NCBI RefSeq assembly: GCF_018614585.1
Contig: NZ_JAGGOI010000007.1
Coordinates: 62,001 to 126,000, forward strand
Direction of reading: 5' to 3'
DNA from: Streptomyces sp. ISL-1
GTDB lineage: Bacteria > Actinomycetota > Actinomycetes > Streptomycetales > Streptomycetaceae
DNA: 64,000 nucleotides
Below, one piece after another: positions 45,742-54,152 of the stretch. The first letter of the stretch is position 1. Every line of letters starts with the position of its first letter. The notes beneath the pieces were generated by a model. That model made no database searches. It saw nothing but the letters and a program-made list of their open reading frames with translations, and was not told where the DNA came from. The position numbers were made by a program, and so were the translations under genes.

Positions 45742-46409
45742 CAGTGACCACCTTCCTCAGGGCCCTCGGAGAAGACCGCCTCGACCTTCTCGATCTCGTC
45801 CGTACGCATCATCACGTGGACGAGGTCGCCCTCCTGCAACACGGTCTGCGACGTCGGCAGAACCGCTTCCCCCAGCCGGGTGAGGAACGCGACGCGCACG
45901 CCCGTCTCCTCCTGCAGCGTGCTGACCTTGTGCCCGATCCAGGACGGCGAGGTGTGCACTTCCGCCAGCTGCACCCCGCCGCTCGGGTCGCGCCACAGCG
46001 GCTCCGCGCCGGACGGCAGCAGCCGCCGCAGCATCTGGTCGGCTGTCCAGCGGACCGTGGCGACGGTCGGGATGCCGAGACGCTGGTACACCTCGGCACG
46101 CCGCGGGTCGTAGATGCGGGCCGCGACGTTCTCGATGCCGAACATCTCGCGAGCCACCCGCGCGGCGATGATGTTGGAGTTGTCGCCGCTGCTGACCGCG
46201 GCGAAGGCGCCGGCTTCCTCGATCCCTGCTTCACGCAGAGTGTCCTGGTCGAAACCGACTCCGGTGACGCGACGGCCGCCGAACCCGGAGCCCAAGCGGC
46301 GGAAGGCCGTGGGGTCCTGGTCGACGACGGCGACCGTGTGCCCCTGCTGCTCCAGGGTCTGCGCGAGAGCGGATCCCACTCGCCCGCATCCCATGATGAC
46401 GATGTGCAC
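45741..46409 (-). CDS. ceoB: TrkA/RCK potassium-channel regulatory protein
   Basis: The 222-residue protein has RCK_N (MHIVIMGCGRVGSALAQTLE) and RCK_C (VQLAEVHTSPSWIGHKVSTL) domains. GTG at 46409 was chosen because GGAAGGA lies 6 nt upstream. No TrkH/KtrB membrane channel is encoded nearby, but a KimA-type K+ transporter is divergent, 176 bp away. RCK proteins control such partners in related systems. Counterpart of M. tuberculosis ceoB (Rv2691). Confidence 0.9.
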   Translation of the reverse strand: MHIVIMGCGRVGSALAQTLEQQGHTVAVVDQDPTAFRRLGSGFGGRRVTGVGFDQDTLREAGIEEAGAFAAVSSGDNSNIIAARVAREMFGIENVAARIYDPRRAEVYQRLGIPTVATVRWTADQMLRRLLPSGAEPLWRDPSGGVQLAEVHTSPSWIGHKVSTLQEETGVRVAFLTRLGEAVLPTSQTVLQEGDLVHVMMRTDEIEKVEAVFSEGPEEGGH

Positions 46410-46585
46410 GACCGTCCTTCCGGCTGTCAATGGTCTTGCTCAGGCTTAACAGGGTCTCAGACCGCGGCCCAAGCTACACACGCGCGGGCCGCCCCGGGAC
46501 CCCCTTGCGCTGCGAGAACGGAGATTCCGGGGGAGAGGGGGTAGCGGGTGGGCGTTCTCCATACGGAACGCTTACGATCCTCTGC

Positions 46586-48634
46586 GTGTCCAAACTGACC
46601 GACGTGCCCAAACGGATCCTGATCGGCAGGGCGCTGCGCAGCGACAAGTTGGGGGAAACACTCCTCCCCAAGCGCATCGCACTGCCCGTCTTCGCGTCCG
46701 ACCCGCTGTCCTCGGTGGCCTACGCACCGGGCGAAGTCCTTCTGGTGCTCTCCATCGCGGGTGTGTCGGCCTACCACTTCAGCCCGTGGATCGCGGCCGC
46801 TGTCGTGGTGCTGATGTTTACGGTTGTCGCCTCGTACCGGCAAAACGTCCGCGCCTACCCCAGCGGCGGCGGCGACTACGAGGTCGCCAACACCAACCTC
46901 GGTCCCAGGGCAGGCCTCACCGTCGCCAGCGCCCTGCTCGTCGACTATGTCCTCACCGTGGCCGTGTCGATCGCCTCCGGAGTGGAGAATCTCGGCTCCG
47001 CGATCCCCTTCGTCGTCGAGCACAAGGTGCTCTGCGCCATCGGGATAATCGTCCTGCTGACGCTGATGAATCTGCGCGGCGTGAGGGAGTCGGGCAAGCT
47101 CTTCGCCATCCCGACGTACGTCTTCGTCGCCGGCGTCTTCATCATGATCGCGTGGGGCGCGTTCAAGGGCCTGGTCCTCGACGCACCGATGAAGGCCCCG
47201 ACCGCCGACTTGGAGATCAAGGCCGAGCAGGGCGGGCTGGCCGGCTTCGCGCTGATCTTCCTGTTGCTGCGGGCCTTCTCCTCCGGCTGCGCGGCGCTCA
47301 CCGGCGTCGAGGCGATCAGCAACGGCGTCCCCGCCTTCCGCAAGCCCAAGAGCAAGAACGCCGCGACCACCCTGCTGCTGATGGGCGCCCTGGCCGTCAC
47401 CATGTTCTGCGGCATCATCGGCCTGGCCATGGCCACGAAGGTGAAGATGGCCGAGACGCCCGCGCAAGACCTGCTGCGAGACGGCACCCCGGTCGGCGCC
47501 GACTACGTCCAGAACCCGGTGATCTCCCAGGTCGCGGCAGCCGTCTTCGGCGACGGAACGTTCTTCTTCGTACTGCTCGCCGCGGCCACCGCGCTGGTGC
47601 TGTTCCTGGCCGCCAACACCGCGTACAACGGCTTCCCGCTGCTGGGCTCGATCCTCGCGCAGGACCGCTATCTGCCCCGGCAACTGCACACCCGCGGCGA
47701 CCGGCTCGCCTTCTCCAACGGCATCGTGCTGCTGGCCGGCGCGGCCATCCTGCTGGTCTGGCTGTACGGGGCCGATTCGACCAAGCTGATCCAGCTCTAC
47801 ATCGTCGGCGTCTTCGTCTCCTTCACGCTCAGCCAGACCGGCATGGTGCGGCACTGGAACCGCCATCTGAAGACCGAGAAGGACCCGGCCAAGCGCCGCA
47901 CCATGATCCGCTCCCGCGCGATCAACACCTTCGGCGCGTTCTTCACGGGCCTGGTGCTGGTCGTCGTACTCGCCACCAAGTTCACGCACGGCGCGTGGGT
48001 CGCACTGCTCGGCATGGTGATCTTCTACGGAACGATGTCCGCGATCCGGAAGCACTACGACCGGGTCTCGGAGGAGATCGCCGCACCCGACGAGCCGAGC
48101 GACGACAGCGTGCGACCGTCCCGGGTGCACGCCATCGTGCTGGTCTCCAAGGTCCACAGGCCCACCCTGCGGGCCCTCGCGTACGCCAAGCTGATGCGCG
48201 TCGACAAGCTCGAAGCGCTCTCCATCAGCGTCGACACGGCCGAGACCAAGGCGCTGCGCGAGGAGTGGGATCGGCGTGGCATCAATGTGCCGCTGAAGAT
48301 CCTCGACTCCCCGTACCGCGAGATCACCCGGCCCATCATCGAATACGTCAAGGGGCTGCGGCGCGAGAGCCCGCGGGACGTGGTCAGCGTCGTCATCCCC
48401 GAGTACGTGGTGGGCCACTGGTACGAGCATCTGCTGCACAACCAGAGCGCCCTGCGCCTCAAGGGGCGGCTGCTGTTCACGCCCGGTGTGATGGTGACCT
48501 CGGTGCCGTACCAGCTGGTGTCCTCGGAGGTCGCGAAGAAGCGGGCGAGGAAGCGCCAGGAGTGGAACGCGCCGGGTTCGGTGCGCCGCGGACCCGTGGA
48601 CCAGCGCCCCAAGGAGCCCAGCGGCAAGGGCTGA
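46586..48634 (+). CDS. kimA: APC-family potassium transporter, KimA-like
   Basis: The 682-residue protein has about twelve membrane helices and a C-terminal cytoplasmic USP-like domain (about 490-640). It shares B. subtilis KimA signatures: ASDPLSSVAYAPGEV (Asp39, Tyr46), AYPSGGGDYEV, LLVDYVLTVAVS (Asp120), AFSSGCAALTGVEAIS and the tail HNQSALRLKGRLLF. These residues correspond to KimA D36, Y43 and D117, which bind K+ or protons, each shifted by exactly three. Function as high-affinity H+/K+ symporter is inferred. GTG start with TACGAT (46573-46578) 7 nt upstream: leaderless, hence no riboswitch leader. Counterpart of Rv2690c. Confidence 0.88.
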   Translation: MSKLTDVPKRILIGRALRSDKLGETLLPKRIALPVFASDPLSSVAYAPGEVLLVLSIAGVSAYHFSPWIAAAVVVLMFTVVASYRQNVRAYPSGGGDYEVANTNLGPRAGLTVASALLVDYVLTVAVSIASGVENLGSAIPFVVEHKVLCAIGIIVLLTLMNLRGVRESGKLFAIPTYVFVAGVFIMIAWGAFKGLVLDAPMKAPTADLEIKAEQGGLAGFALIFLLLRAFSSGCAALTGVEAISNGVPAFRKPKSKNAATTLLLMGALAVTMFCGIIGLAMATKVKMAETPAQDLLRDGTPVGADYVQNPVISQVAAAVFGDGTFFFVLLAAATALVLFLAANTAYNGFPLLGSILAQDRYLPRQLHTRGDRLAFSNGIVLLAGAAILLVWLYGADSTKLIQLYIVGVFVSFTLSQTGMVRHWNRHLKTEKDPAKRRTMIRSRAINTFGAFFTGLVLVVVLATKFTHGAWVALLGMVIFYGTMSAIRKHYDRVSEEIAAPDEPSDDSVRPSRVHAIVLVSKVHRPTLRALAYAKLMRVDKLEALSISVDTAETKALREEWDRRGINVPLKILDSPYREITRPIIEYVKGLRRESPRDVVSVVIPEYVVGHWYEHLLHNQSALRLKGRLLFTPGVMVTSVPYQLVSSEVAKKRARKRQEWNAPGSVRRGPVDQRPKEPSGKG

Positions 48635-48737
48635 GCCAGATGGTTGGCGAGCGGCCGGACGATGCGCACGTAGACTGGTGGGCTGGTCGTCCGGCCGTTG
48701 TCCGCTGTACCCCTTGATCCTCTGGAGTCACCCCGCC

Positions 48738-50066
48738 ATGCAGAACGCATCAGAGTCTTCGCTGGTAGGGGAGGAGTACGAGGTAGAGGTCGGCCCCGTC
48801 GCGCACGGCGGCCACTGCATCGCCCGCACCGAGGAGGGGCGCGTGCTGTTCGTACGGCACACGCTGCCCGGCGAGAAGATCGTGGCCCGTGTCACGGAGG
48901 GCGAGGAGGACTCCCGCTTTCTGCGCGCCGACGCCGTCAAGATCCTCGAGGCGTCCAAGGACCGCGTCGAGGCGCCGTGCCCGTACTCGGGTCCCGGGAA
49001 CTGCGGCGGCTGCGACTGGCAGCATGCCAAGCCGGGCGCCCAGCGTCGTCTCAAGGGCGAGGTGATTGCCGAGCAGCTGCAGCGGCTCGCGGGCCTCACC
49101 CCTGAGGAGGCCGGCTGGGACGGCACGGTCATGCCCGCGGAGGGCGACAAGCTGCCGAAGGGCGAGGTGCCGGCCTGGCGCACGCGCGTGCAGTACGCGA
49201 TCGACACGGAGGGCCGCGCGGGGCTGCGCAAGCACCGCTCGCACGATGTCCAGCCGATCGATCAGTGCATGATCGCCGCCCCGGGGGTCACCGAGCTCGG
49301 CATCGAGAAGCAGGACTGGTCCCAGATGGCCACGGTCGAGGCGATCGCGGCGACGGGATCCAGCGACCGCCAGGTCATCCTCACTCCGCTGCCCGGCGGC
49401 AGGCTGCCGCTGGTCGAGCTGGACAAGCCGGTCTCGGTGCTGCGCGTCGACGAGCGCGACGGCGGAGTGCACCGGGTGCACGGCCGCGCCTTCGTCCGGG
49501 AGCGCGCTGACGGGCGCACCTACCGCGTCGGCATGGGCGGCTTCTGGCAGGTGCATCCGCAGGCCGCGGACACCCTGGTCAAGGCCGTGATGCAGGGCCT
49601 GATGCCACGCAAGGGTGAGACGGCGCTCGATCTGTACTGCGGCGTGGGCCTGTTCGCGGGCGCGATCGCCGAACGGGTGGGCGAGAAGGGCGCGGTGCTC
49701 GGCATCGAGTCCACCAAGCGCGCCGCCGAGGACGCCCGGCACAACCTCGAGGACCTGGACCGCGTACGCATCGAACACGGCAAGGTCGACCAGGTCCTCC
49801 CGCGCACCGGCATCACCGAGACGGACCTGATCGTCCTCGACCCCCCGCGCGCGGGGGCGGGCAAGCAGACGGTGAAGAACCTGGCGGGCCTGGGCGCACG
49901 GCGTATCGCGTATGTGGCCTGCGACCCGGCGGCGCTCGCGCGGGACCTGGCGTACTTTCGCGAGGGGGGCTACAAGCCGCGCACGCTGCGGGCGTTCGAT
50001 CTCTTCCCGATGACTTCGCACGTTGAGTGTGTGGCGATTCTTGAACCGGCCGCAAAGGGCGTCTGA
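48738..50066 (+). CDS. TrmA/RlmD-family RNA (uracil-5-)-methyltransferase
   Basis: The 442-residue enzyme has an N-terminal TRAM domain (YEVEVGPVAHGGHCIAR), an iron-sulfur-type Cys cluster (CPYSGPGNCGGCDWQH) and the methyltransferase fold (ALDLYCGVGLFAGAIAERVG, DLIVLDPPRAG, YVACDPAALARDL with the catalytic Cys). It would methylate uracil-5 in tRNA or rRNA. It is the counterpart of Rv2689c, closing the conserved block. Which RNA is modified is unknown. Confidence 0.9.
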   Translation: MQNASESSLVGEEYEVEVGPVAHGGHCIARTEEGRVLFVRHTLPGEKIVARVTEGEEDSRFLRADAVKILEASKDRVEAPCPYSGPGNCGGCDWQHAKPGAQRRLKGEVIAEQLQRLAGLTPEEAGWDGTVMPAEGDKLPKGEVPAWRTRVQYAIDTEGRAGLRKHRSHDVQPIDQCMIAAPGVTELGIEKQDWSQMATVEAIAATGSSDRQVILTPLPGGRLPLVELDKPVSVLRVDERDGGVHRVHGRAFVRERADGRTYRVGMGGFWQVHPQAADTLVKAVMQGLMPRKGETALDLYCGVGLFAGAIAERVGEKGAVLGIESTKRAAEDARHNLEDLDRVRIEHGKVDQVLPRTGITETDLIVLDPPRAGAGKQTVKNLAGLGARRIAYVACDPAALARDLAYFREGGYKPRTLRAFDLFPMTSHVECVAILEPAAKGV

Positions 50067-50198
50067 CCTGCAGTTTCTTCGAGATCTCGTAGATTTCGGT
50101 TGGGCCGGTCGACCTGTTGCACTGAAGTGCACCACGTGGAGCGCCTCGCAAGCCTTGAATGGCCCGCAAAGGGAGCCTGACCCGCTAGTTCGAGAGAT
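50048..50198 (+). repeat. Imperfect direct repeats spanning the end of the methyltransferase gene
   Basis: GGCCGCAAAGGGCGTCTGAC (50048 on, to 50085) reappears as GGCCCGCAAAGGGAGCCTGA (50161 on, to 50198). The first copy contains the gene's last codons and stop. The copies are 113 bp apart and mark the left border of the decayed region. They may be a duplication scar left by an insertion. Confidence 0.6.
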
Positions 50199-50751
50199 GT
50201 GCTTTTTGGGCGGTGTGGTCGTTACACGCGATAGCGCCTTGCCGAAATGATGTTCTGTCGCGTATGGCGACGCTCGGTTGACGCACATGCTGACGGGTCG
50301 TCAGGTGGACGGTCGCAGCGTGACTAGCGTGATCGTCAGGGTTGCGGCTGAGGATGGCAGCTTGGGTGGTGCGGGACCGTGGCGTCGGTACTCGCTGAGG
50401 TCAACAGGCAGCAACGGGGCCCCTGAGTCGTGCACTCCAGGAAGATGCCCGGCCGGGTGGGCCAGCATGGTGTACGGCTGGTACTCAAAGCCCACAACGA
50501 CCCCGAGTCGCCCGCTGCCACGCTGCCAATACTTCTGGAGCTCCCCACCGAAGCCATCACGGAGATCCTGGACACCGAGTTCGATTCCGACTTCTCCGAA
50601 CTGGTCTTGAGGCTCCGCAGGCTGCCCGTCTGCGAGCACGGGTGTGTCAGACGTCGGTCCATCCGTGCTCGCAGTCGGAAAGTGTCGGCGGCACCGCCCT
50701 CGTCAGCATCCAAGCTGCTGGTAGCGGGGCTGGCGCACTGCGCAGCTACTC
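50067..50751. other. Region without an intact gene before the IS256 element
   Basis: About 685 bp with low coding signal. One plus-strand stretch at about 50472-50640 shows GC-rich third positions and a plausible peptide (PILLELPTEAITEILD, then ELVLRLRRLP) but lacks a start signal and continues into the IS border. It may be a remnant of a gene cut by the insertion. The rest, including lower-GC patches around 50210-50270, has no recognised feature. Confidence 0.4.
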
Positions 50752-50791
50752 GGGAGTGTCAAGTTAACAGCTGACCTGGTTGTTGAGGTGT

Positions 50792-51598
50792 TCAGTGGCC
50801 GGCCGGGGTGAGCCGGCCTTCGAAGGTGATCTGGAAGGCGTGCAGCGGTGCTTTCCACCGCATGGTCCACTTCTTGCGGCCCTTGCCGGTCAGGTCCAGC
50901 GACATCAGGGCCATGTAGACACACTTCATCGCGGCGGCCTCGTTGGGGAAGTGTCCGCGGGCGCGGACGGCCTTGCGTATGCGGGCGTTCACGGACTCGA
51001 TGGCGTTGGTCGAGCAGATGACCTTGCGGATCTCGACGTCGAAGGAGAGGAAGGGGACGAACTCGGCCCAGGCGTCCGACCACAGCTTGATGATCGCCGG
51101 ATACTTCGTGCCCCAGGCATCGGTGAACTCCAGGAACCGCTCCTCGGCCGCGTCCGCGCTCGAGGCGGTGTAGACAGGCTTGAGCGCCTTGGCGACCTTG
51201 TCCCAGTCCTGGCGGGCCGCGTAACGGAAGCTGTTCCGCAGCAGGTGAACGACACACGTCTGGACAATCGTGCGAGACCAGACGGTCTCCACCGCCTCGG
51301 GCAGACCCTTCAGCCCGTCGCAGACCAGCATCACCACGTCCTCGATGCCGCGGTTCTTCAGCTTGGTGAAGACGTGCAGCCAGTACTTGGCGGCCTCGCC
51401 GCCGTCGCCGGCCCAGATCCCCAGGATGTCGCGGTGGCCATCGGCGGTGACGGCCATCACGACGTAGATGGGGCGGTTCGCGAACTGACCGTCCCGGATC
51501 TTGACGTTGATCGCGTCCGTGAACAGCACTGGATAGACGCGGTCGAGCGGCCTGTTGGACCACTCGGCCATGCTGTCCATGACCTTGATGCTCTTATC
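50792..51598 (-). pseudogene. IS256-family transposase, C-terminal part
   Basis: About 268 residues from DKSIKVMDSMAEWSNRPLD to the stop. DDE-type catalytic positions are visible in VLFTDAINVKIRDG and VMLVCDGLKGLPEAV, with the Glu in AAEERFLEF, so the catalytic core is undamaged. It lacks the N-terminal part, left on the other side of the inserted IS110 element. A TTG/ATG internal start might still give a protein, but it would lack the DNA-binding domain. Confidence 0.85.
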
Positions 51599-51698
51599 GT
51601 TGGTCAAGCGGCAGCGAGCCAGCTGCGATAGGCGTCGGCGAAGGTATCGTCACGGCGCAGGCCCCGTTCAATGTTGGAGATGACGGCGGGCCAGACCC

Positions 51699-52805
51699 CT
51701 AGGTGTTCGCCGCGGCGGTGAGCGTGATGTTCTTGGCCTGGCGAGCGGACCTGAGGTCCGCAATCTCGGGGACCTCGACCGTCGTGGTCAGGCGGCGGAA
51801 GACCTCCCGGGCGATGGCGCGTTTGAGGAGCCGGATGATTTCCTTCTTCGTTCGGCCGGCATCGGTTTGACGCTCCACGTAGTCACGGGTGCGCTGATCG
51901 CGGCGCATGCGGACGAGCGCGATGCGGTAGAGGGCCCCATTGGCGGCGCGGTCACCGCCGCGCGAGAGCCGGTGGCGGCTGGTCTTGCCGCTGGAGGCCG
52001 GAACCGGGGCGACACCGCACAGGGCGGCGAAGGACGCTTCGGTGCGCAGGCGGGCGGGGTTGTCACCGGCGGTGATCAGCAGTTGCGTAGCGGTGTCGGG
52101 ACCGATGCCGTAGGCGGCGCGCAGGCCGGGGTTGAGTCGCGTGACCAGGACATCCAACTCCGCGGTCAGAGTGGCGTGTTCGGTGGTCAGATTCTTGACG
52201 CGTTGCGCGAGCATGCGCAGAGAGGTCAGGATCGGGTCGCCGCCGGCCCGGAGCCGGGCCAGGGCGTCGATGCGCTTGTCACCGCGCAGCACCTCGTACT
52301 TCGCGCGGATATTCTCGGGCGCGCTGATCAGGATGTGTCCGATCTGGTTCAGCGCCGCCGTACGGGCCTTGACCGCGAATCGTGCCGCGTTGTGCAGTGA
52401 CCGGATCCCGGTGACGGCATCGCCCTTGGGAGCACTGCTGGCCCGGCCGGACACGACCGCACGGGCGGCGGCGTAGGCGTCGATCGGGTCGGACTTGCCG
52501 ATCCGGCGGCGCTCGACCTTGTCCGGCCGGTTGACCTCGATCACGGTCAGGCCGGCCCGTCGGGCCGCGCGTGTGAACCCCGAGCCGTAGGACGAGGTGC
52601 CTTCCACGCCGATGGCGGCAACCGTACCGTGCGCGGCCAGGAAGGCGATGGCGGCCGTGTATCCGGCGGCCGTTGTTGGAAATTCGGCGTCAGCGAGCTG
52701 CCCGCCGCGGTCCGTCACTACGGCGACGTGGACCGTGTCGGCGTGGGAGTCCACGCCGCCGATCACCACGTGTTCGACGACGGCGTCAGTATCCGTTCCT
52801 GTCAT
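51699..52805 (-). CDS. IS110-family DEDD recombinase, C-terminus frameshifted
   Basis: The 368-residue protein has the RuvC-like DEDD domain (GGVDSHADTV; GVEGTSSYG; KSDPIDAYAAA) and the transposase-20 domain with the conserved Ser region (LCGVAPVPASSGKTSRHRLS). The frame ends early at NITLTAAANT. In the next frame the sequence goes on as HLGVWPAVISNIERGLRRDD...YRSWLAAA with its own stop at 51604, matching how I recall related actinobacterial IS110 proteins end. One base (AACCAC to AACAC near 51705) appears lost. GGAAGGC precedes the ATG at 52805. Confidence 0.82.
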   Translation of the reverse strand: MTGTDTDAVVEHVVIGGVDSHADTVHVAVVTDRGGQLADAEFPTTAAGYTAAIAFLAAHGTVAAIGVEGTSSYGSGFTRAARRAGLTVIEVNRPDKVERRRIGKSDPIDAYAAARAVVSGRASSAPKGDAVTGIRSLHNAARFAVKARTAALNQIGHILISAPENIRAKYEVLRGDKRIDALARLRAGGDPILTSLRMLAQRVKNLTTEHATLTAELDVLVTRLNPGLRAAYGIGPDTATQLLITAGDNPARLRTEASFAALCGVAPVPASSGKTSRHRLSRGGDRAANGALYRIALVRMRRDQRTRDYVERQTDAGRTKKEIIRLLKRAIAREVFRRLTTTVEVPEIADLRSARQAKNITLTAAANT

Positions 52806-53017
52806 GCTGAGGATGCCTTCCTGACCGGAGGTGGCTCCAGCCGGGTGGGGCAGACAGGACAGTGATGGGGCCTCTGGCCAGGCTCCTATAAGGTCATGAT
52901 CCACCCGGCCGGGGCCTGGGGAACGGGCCCCGGCAGCTGGACAGACCAAGGCGAAGACAGTCCAGCAGGACGTCAGTTAGTGATCGAGTCACGACCACCG
53001 GGAACCCGGATACCACT
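52806..53017 (-). ncRNA. Putative IS110 bridge RNA region (left end)
   Basis: In IS110-group elements the non-coding left end upstream of the recombinase encodes the bridge RNA. This 212-bp stretch has no coding potential but folds into successive hairpins: GCCGGGGCC/GGCCCCGGC (52908-52916, 52926-52934); GCTGGAC/GTCCAGC (52936-52942, 52960-52966) around a 17-nt internal loop; CCGGG/CCCGG near 52998-53009; and GGGGCC/GGCTCC near 52867-52886. The second loop border contains GACAGT, complementary to ACTGTC next to the insertion point (weak support, six bases). Confidence 0.5.
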
Positions 53018-53508
53018 ATCACTGTCGGTGATCGTGGAGATCGTCTGCTTGGACACTTCGGCGCCGTAGACCTCGGCCAGATGTGCGGAGATCTCCCCGT
53101 GGGTGAGCCCCTTCGCGGACAGGGACAGCACCATCTCATCCACCCCGGTCAGCCGGCGCTGCCGCTTTACGATCTGCGGCTCGAAGGTGCCCGCCACATC
53201 GCGCGGCACCTTCACCTCGACCGGACCGACGTCGGTCAGGACAGTCTTCGACCGGGTGCCGTTGCGACTGTTGCCGCTGTTCCGGCCTTCGACGTCGTGC
53301 TTGTCATAGCCAAGGTGATCGGTGATCTCGCCCTCCAGACCCGCTTGGTCAGCTGCTGCAACAGCCCGCCCTCACCGGTCAGCTGCAGGCCCTCGGTACG
53401 GGCCCGGTCGACCAGCATCCCGATCAACTGGTCGTCCGACACCGCCTCCACAGCCGGTACCACGGCCGCCTCCGCGGCGGTCTCGCTCTCGACGATGGTC
53501 TCGCTCAT
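53018..53508 (-). pseudogene. IS256-family transposase, N-terminal part, frameshifted
   Basis: The frame opens with MSETIVESETAAEAAVVPAV at 53508 behind AGGAGACG, continues to LTGEGGLLQQLTKRV and is then shifted near 53338 (apparent 13-bp loss between CTGGAG repeats). It resumes in another frame as LEGEITDHLGYDKHDVEG...VEVKVPRDVAGTFEPQIV...STITDSD, where the IS110 element begins. It contains the DNA-binding half of the transposase. Confidence 0.82.
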
Positions 53509-53612
53509 CTGGCGTCTCCTTGATCATCGGATCTGCCGTTGATTAGACGCTCCCTCCGCCTACTGAACTGGGCGCTCTCTAGGGTTCGTTCAGTCAACGG
53601 GGCATCCGCTGA

Positions 53613-53879
53613 CCACTTCTGCGGGCCGACCCCGCCCAGCTGCCCCGTCTTCTCGAGATCCGCGACAACCTCCTCGCCCGGATCGACGAAGCACGCCACC
53701 ACGGCTGGTTCGGCGAGGCCGACGGCCTCAACGTCAGCCTCTCCGCCGCCAATAACAAGATCGCCCAACTCGAGGAGTCAGCACACCGGACCACCGACCT
53801 CGGAATGCCCCGCTTCCACGACGTCGCCCCGCACACCATCACCCCGACGACCGGTCCACACCTCTTGCCGGACGCCTGA
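53613..53879 (+). pseudogene. Integrase/recombinase C-terminal remnant
   Basis: In frame with a stop at 53877, the plus strand encodes LLRADPAQLPRLLEIRDNLL, then ARIDEARHHGWFGEADGLNV and RTTDLGMPRFHDVA. This resembles the C-terminal tail of large actinobacterial site-specific integrases, where a similar ARITEAEREGWLGEVEGL segment occurs (recalled). No catalytic part remains; an in-frame stop lies immediately upstream. Confidence 0.6.
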
Positions 53880-53903
53880 GCGGGCATCGCACTGGTTCAG
53901 ATA

Positions 53904-54089
53904 ATGATCGCCGATCGCCTGGACATTACCGGTGCCCGGTGGGGACTTGCTGGTGCCGAAGCCGTCCTCCAACTCCGTGCAATGATCACGAACGGCGGCT
54001 TCGACGACTACTGGCATCACCACACCCGTCGCGAGCACCAGCGTCTCTATCTCTCACCTCACCAGCATGAATACGGACTTACCGCCTGA
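53904..54089 (+). pseudogene. ISKra4-type transposase C-terminal remnant
   Basis: The 61-residue open frame (MIADRLDITGARWGLAGAEA...LYLSPHQHEYGLTA) matches the C-terminal end of ISKra4-family transposases (ADRLEITGARWGLDGAEAIL, recalled). All upstream catalytic sequence is missing; the integrase remnant lies directly before it. Confidence 0.7.
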
Positions 54090-54152
54090 TTATCCTGCAC
54101 CGCCGAACCGGGAGTGCATGCCGTCGCAGGCAATGGTATAGATGACCAACGA

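Larger units (their letters stand above)
51599..53017 (-). mobile_element. IS110-family insertion sequence nested in the IS256 element
   Basis: The element interrupts the IS256 transposase after ...STITDSD. A GAT (ATC on the plus strand) is present at both junctions, 53018-53020 and 51596-51598, giving an element of about 1.42 kb. Joining the flanks restores an uninterrupted reading frame (STITDSD-KSIKVMD). It contains one transposase gene and a 212-bp non-coding left end upstream of it. IS110 elements lack inverted repeats and move via a DEDD recombinase guided by a bridge RNA. Confidence 0.8.
50752..53554 (-). mobile_element. IS256-family insertion sequence, broken and interrupted
   Basis: The two halves of one mutator/IS256-type transposase lie at 53508-53018 and 51598-50792, separated by a nested IS110-type element (51599-53017). 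The outer ends carry related sequences that read inward as GGGAGTGTCAAGTTAACAG (50752 on) and, on the other strand, GGGAGCGTCTAATCAACGG (from 53554), so they look like diverged terminal inverted repeats. No clear target-site duplication was found. Without the inserted element it would be about 1.4 kb, the expected size. Confidence 0.7.

Noticed and set aside
46457..48439. Long minus-strand open frame opposite the KimA-like gene
   Set aside because: Shadow frame; the plus strand has clear membrane helices and KimA motifs.
50278..50713. Several overlapping short frames on both strands
   Set aside because: None has a start signal with a recognisable protein; at most one stretch may be a gene remnant.
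50744..53562. Target-site duplication of the IS256 element
   Set aside because: The 8-bp flanks AGCTACTC and TCCGCCTA differ, so no duplication is supported; the true borders may lie elsewhere.
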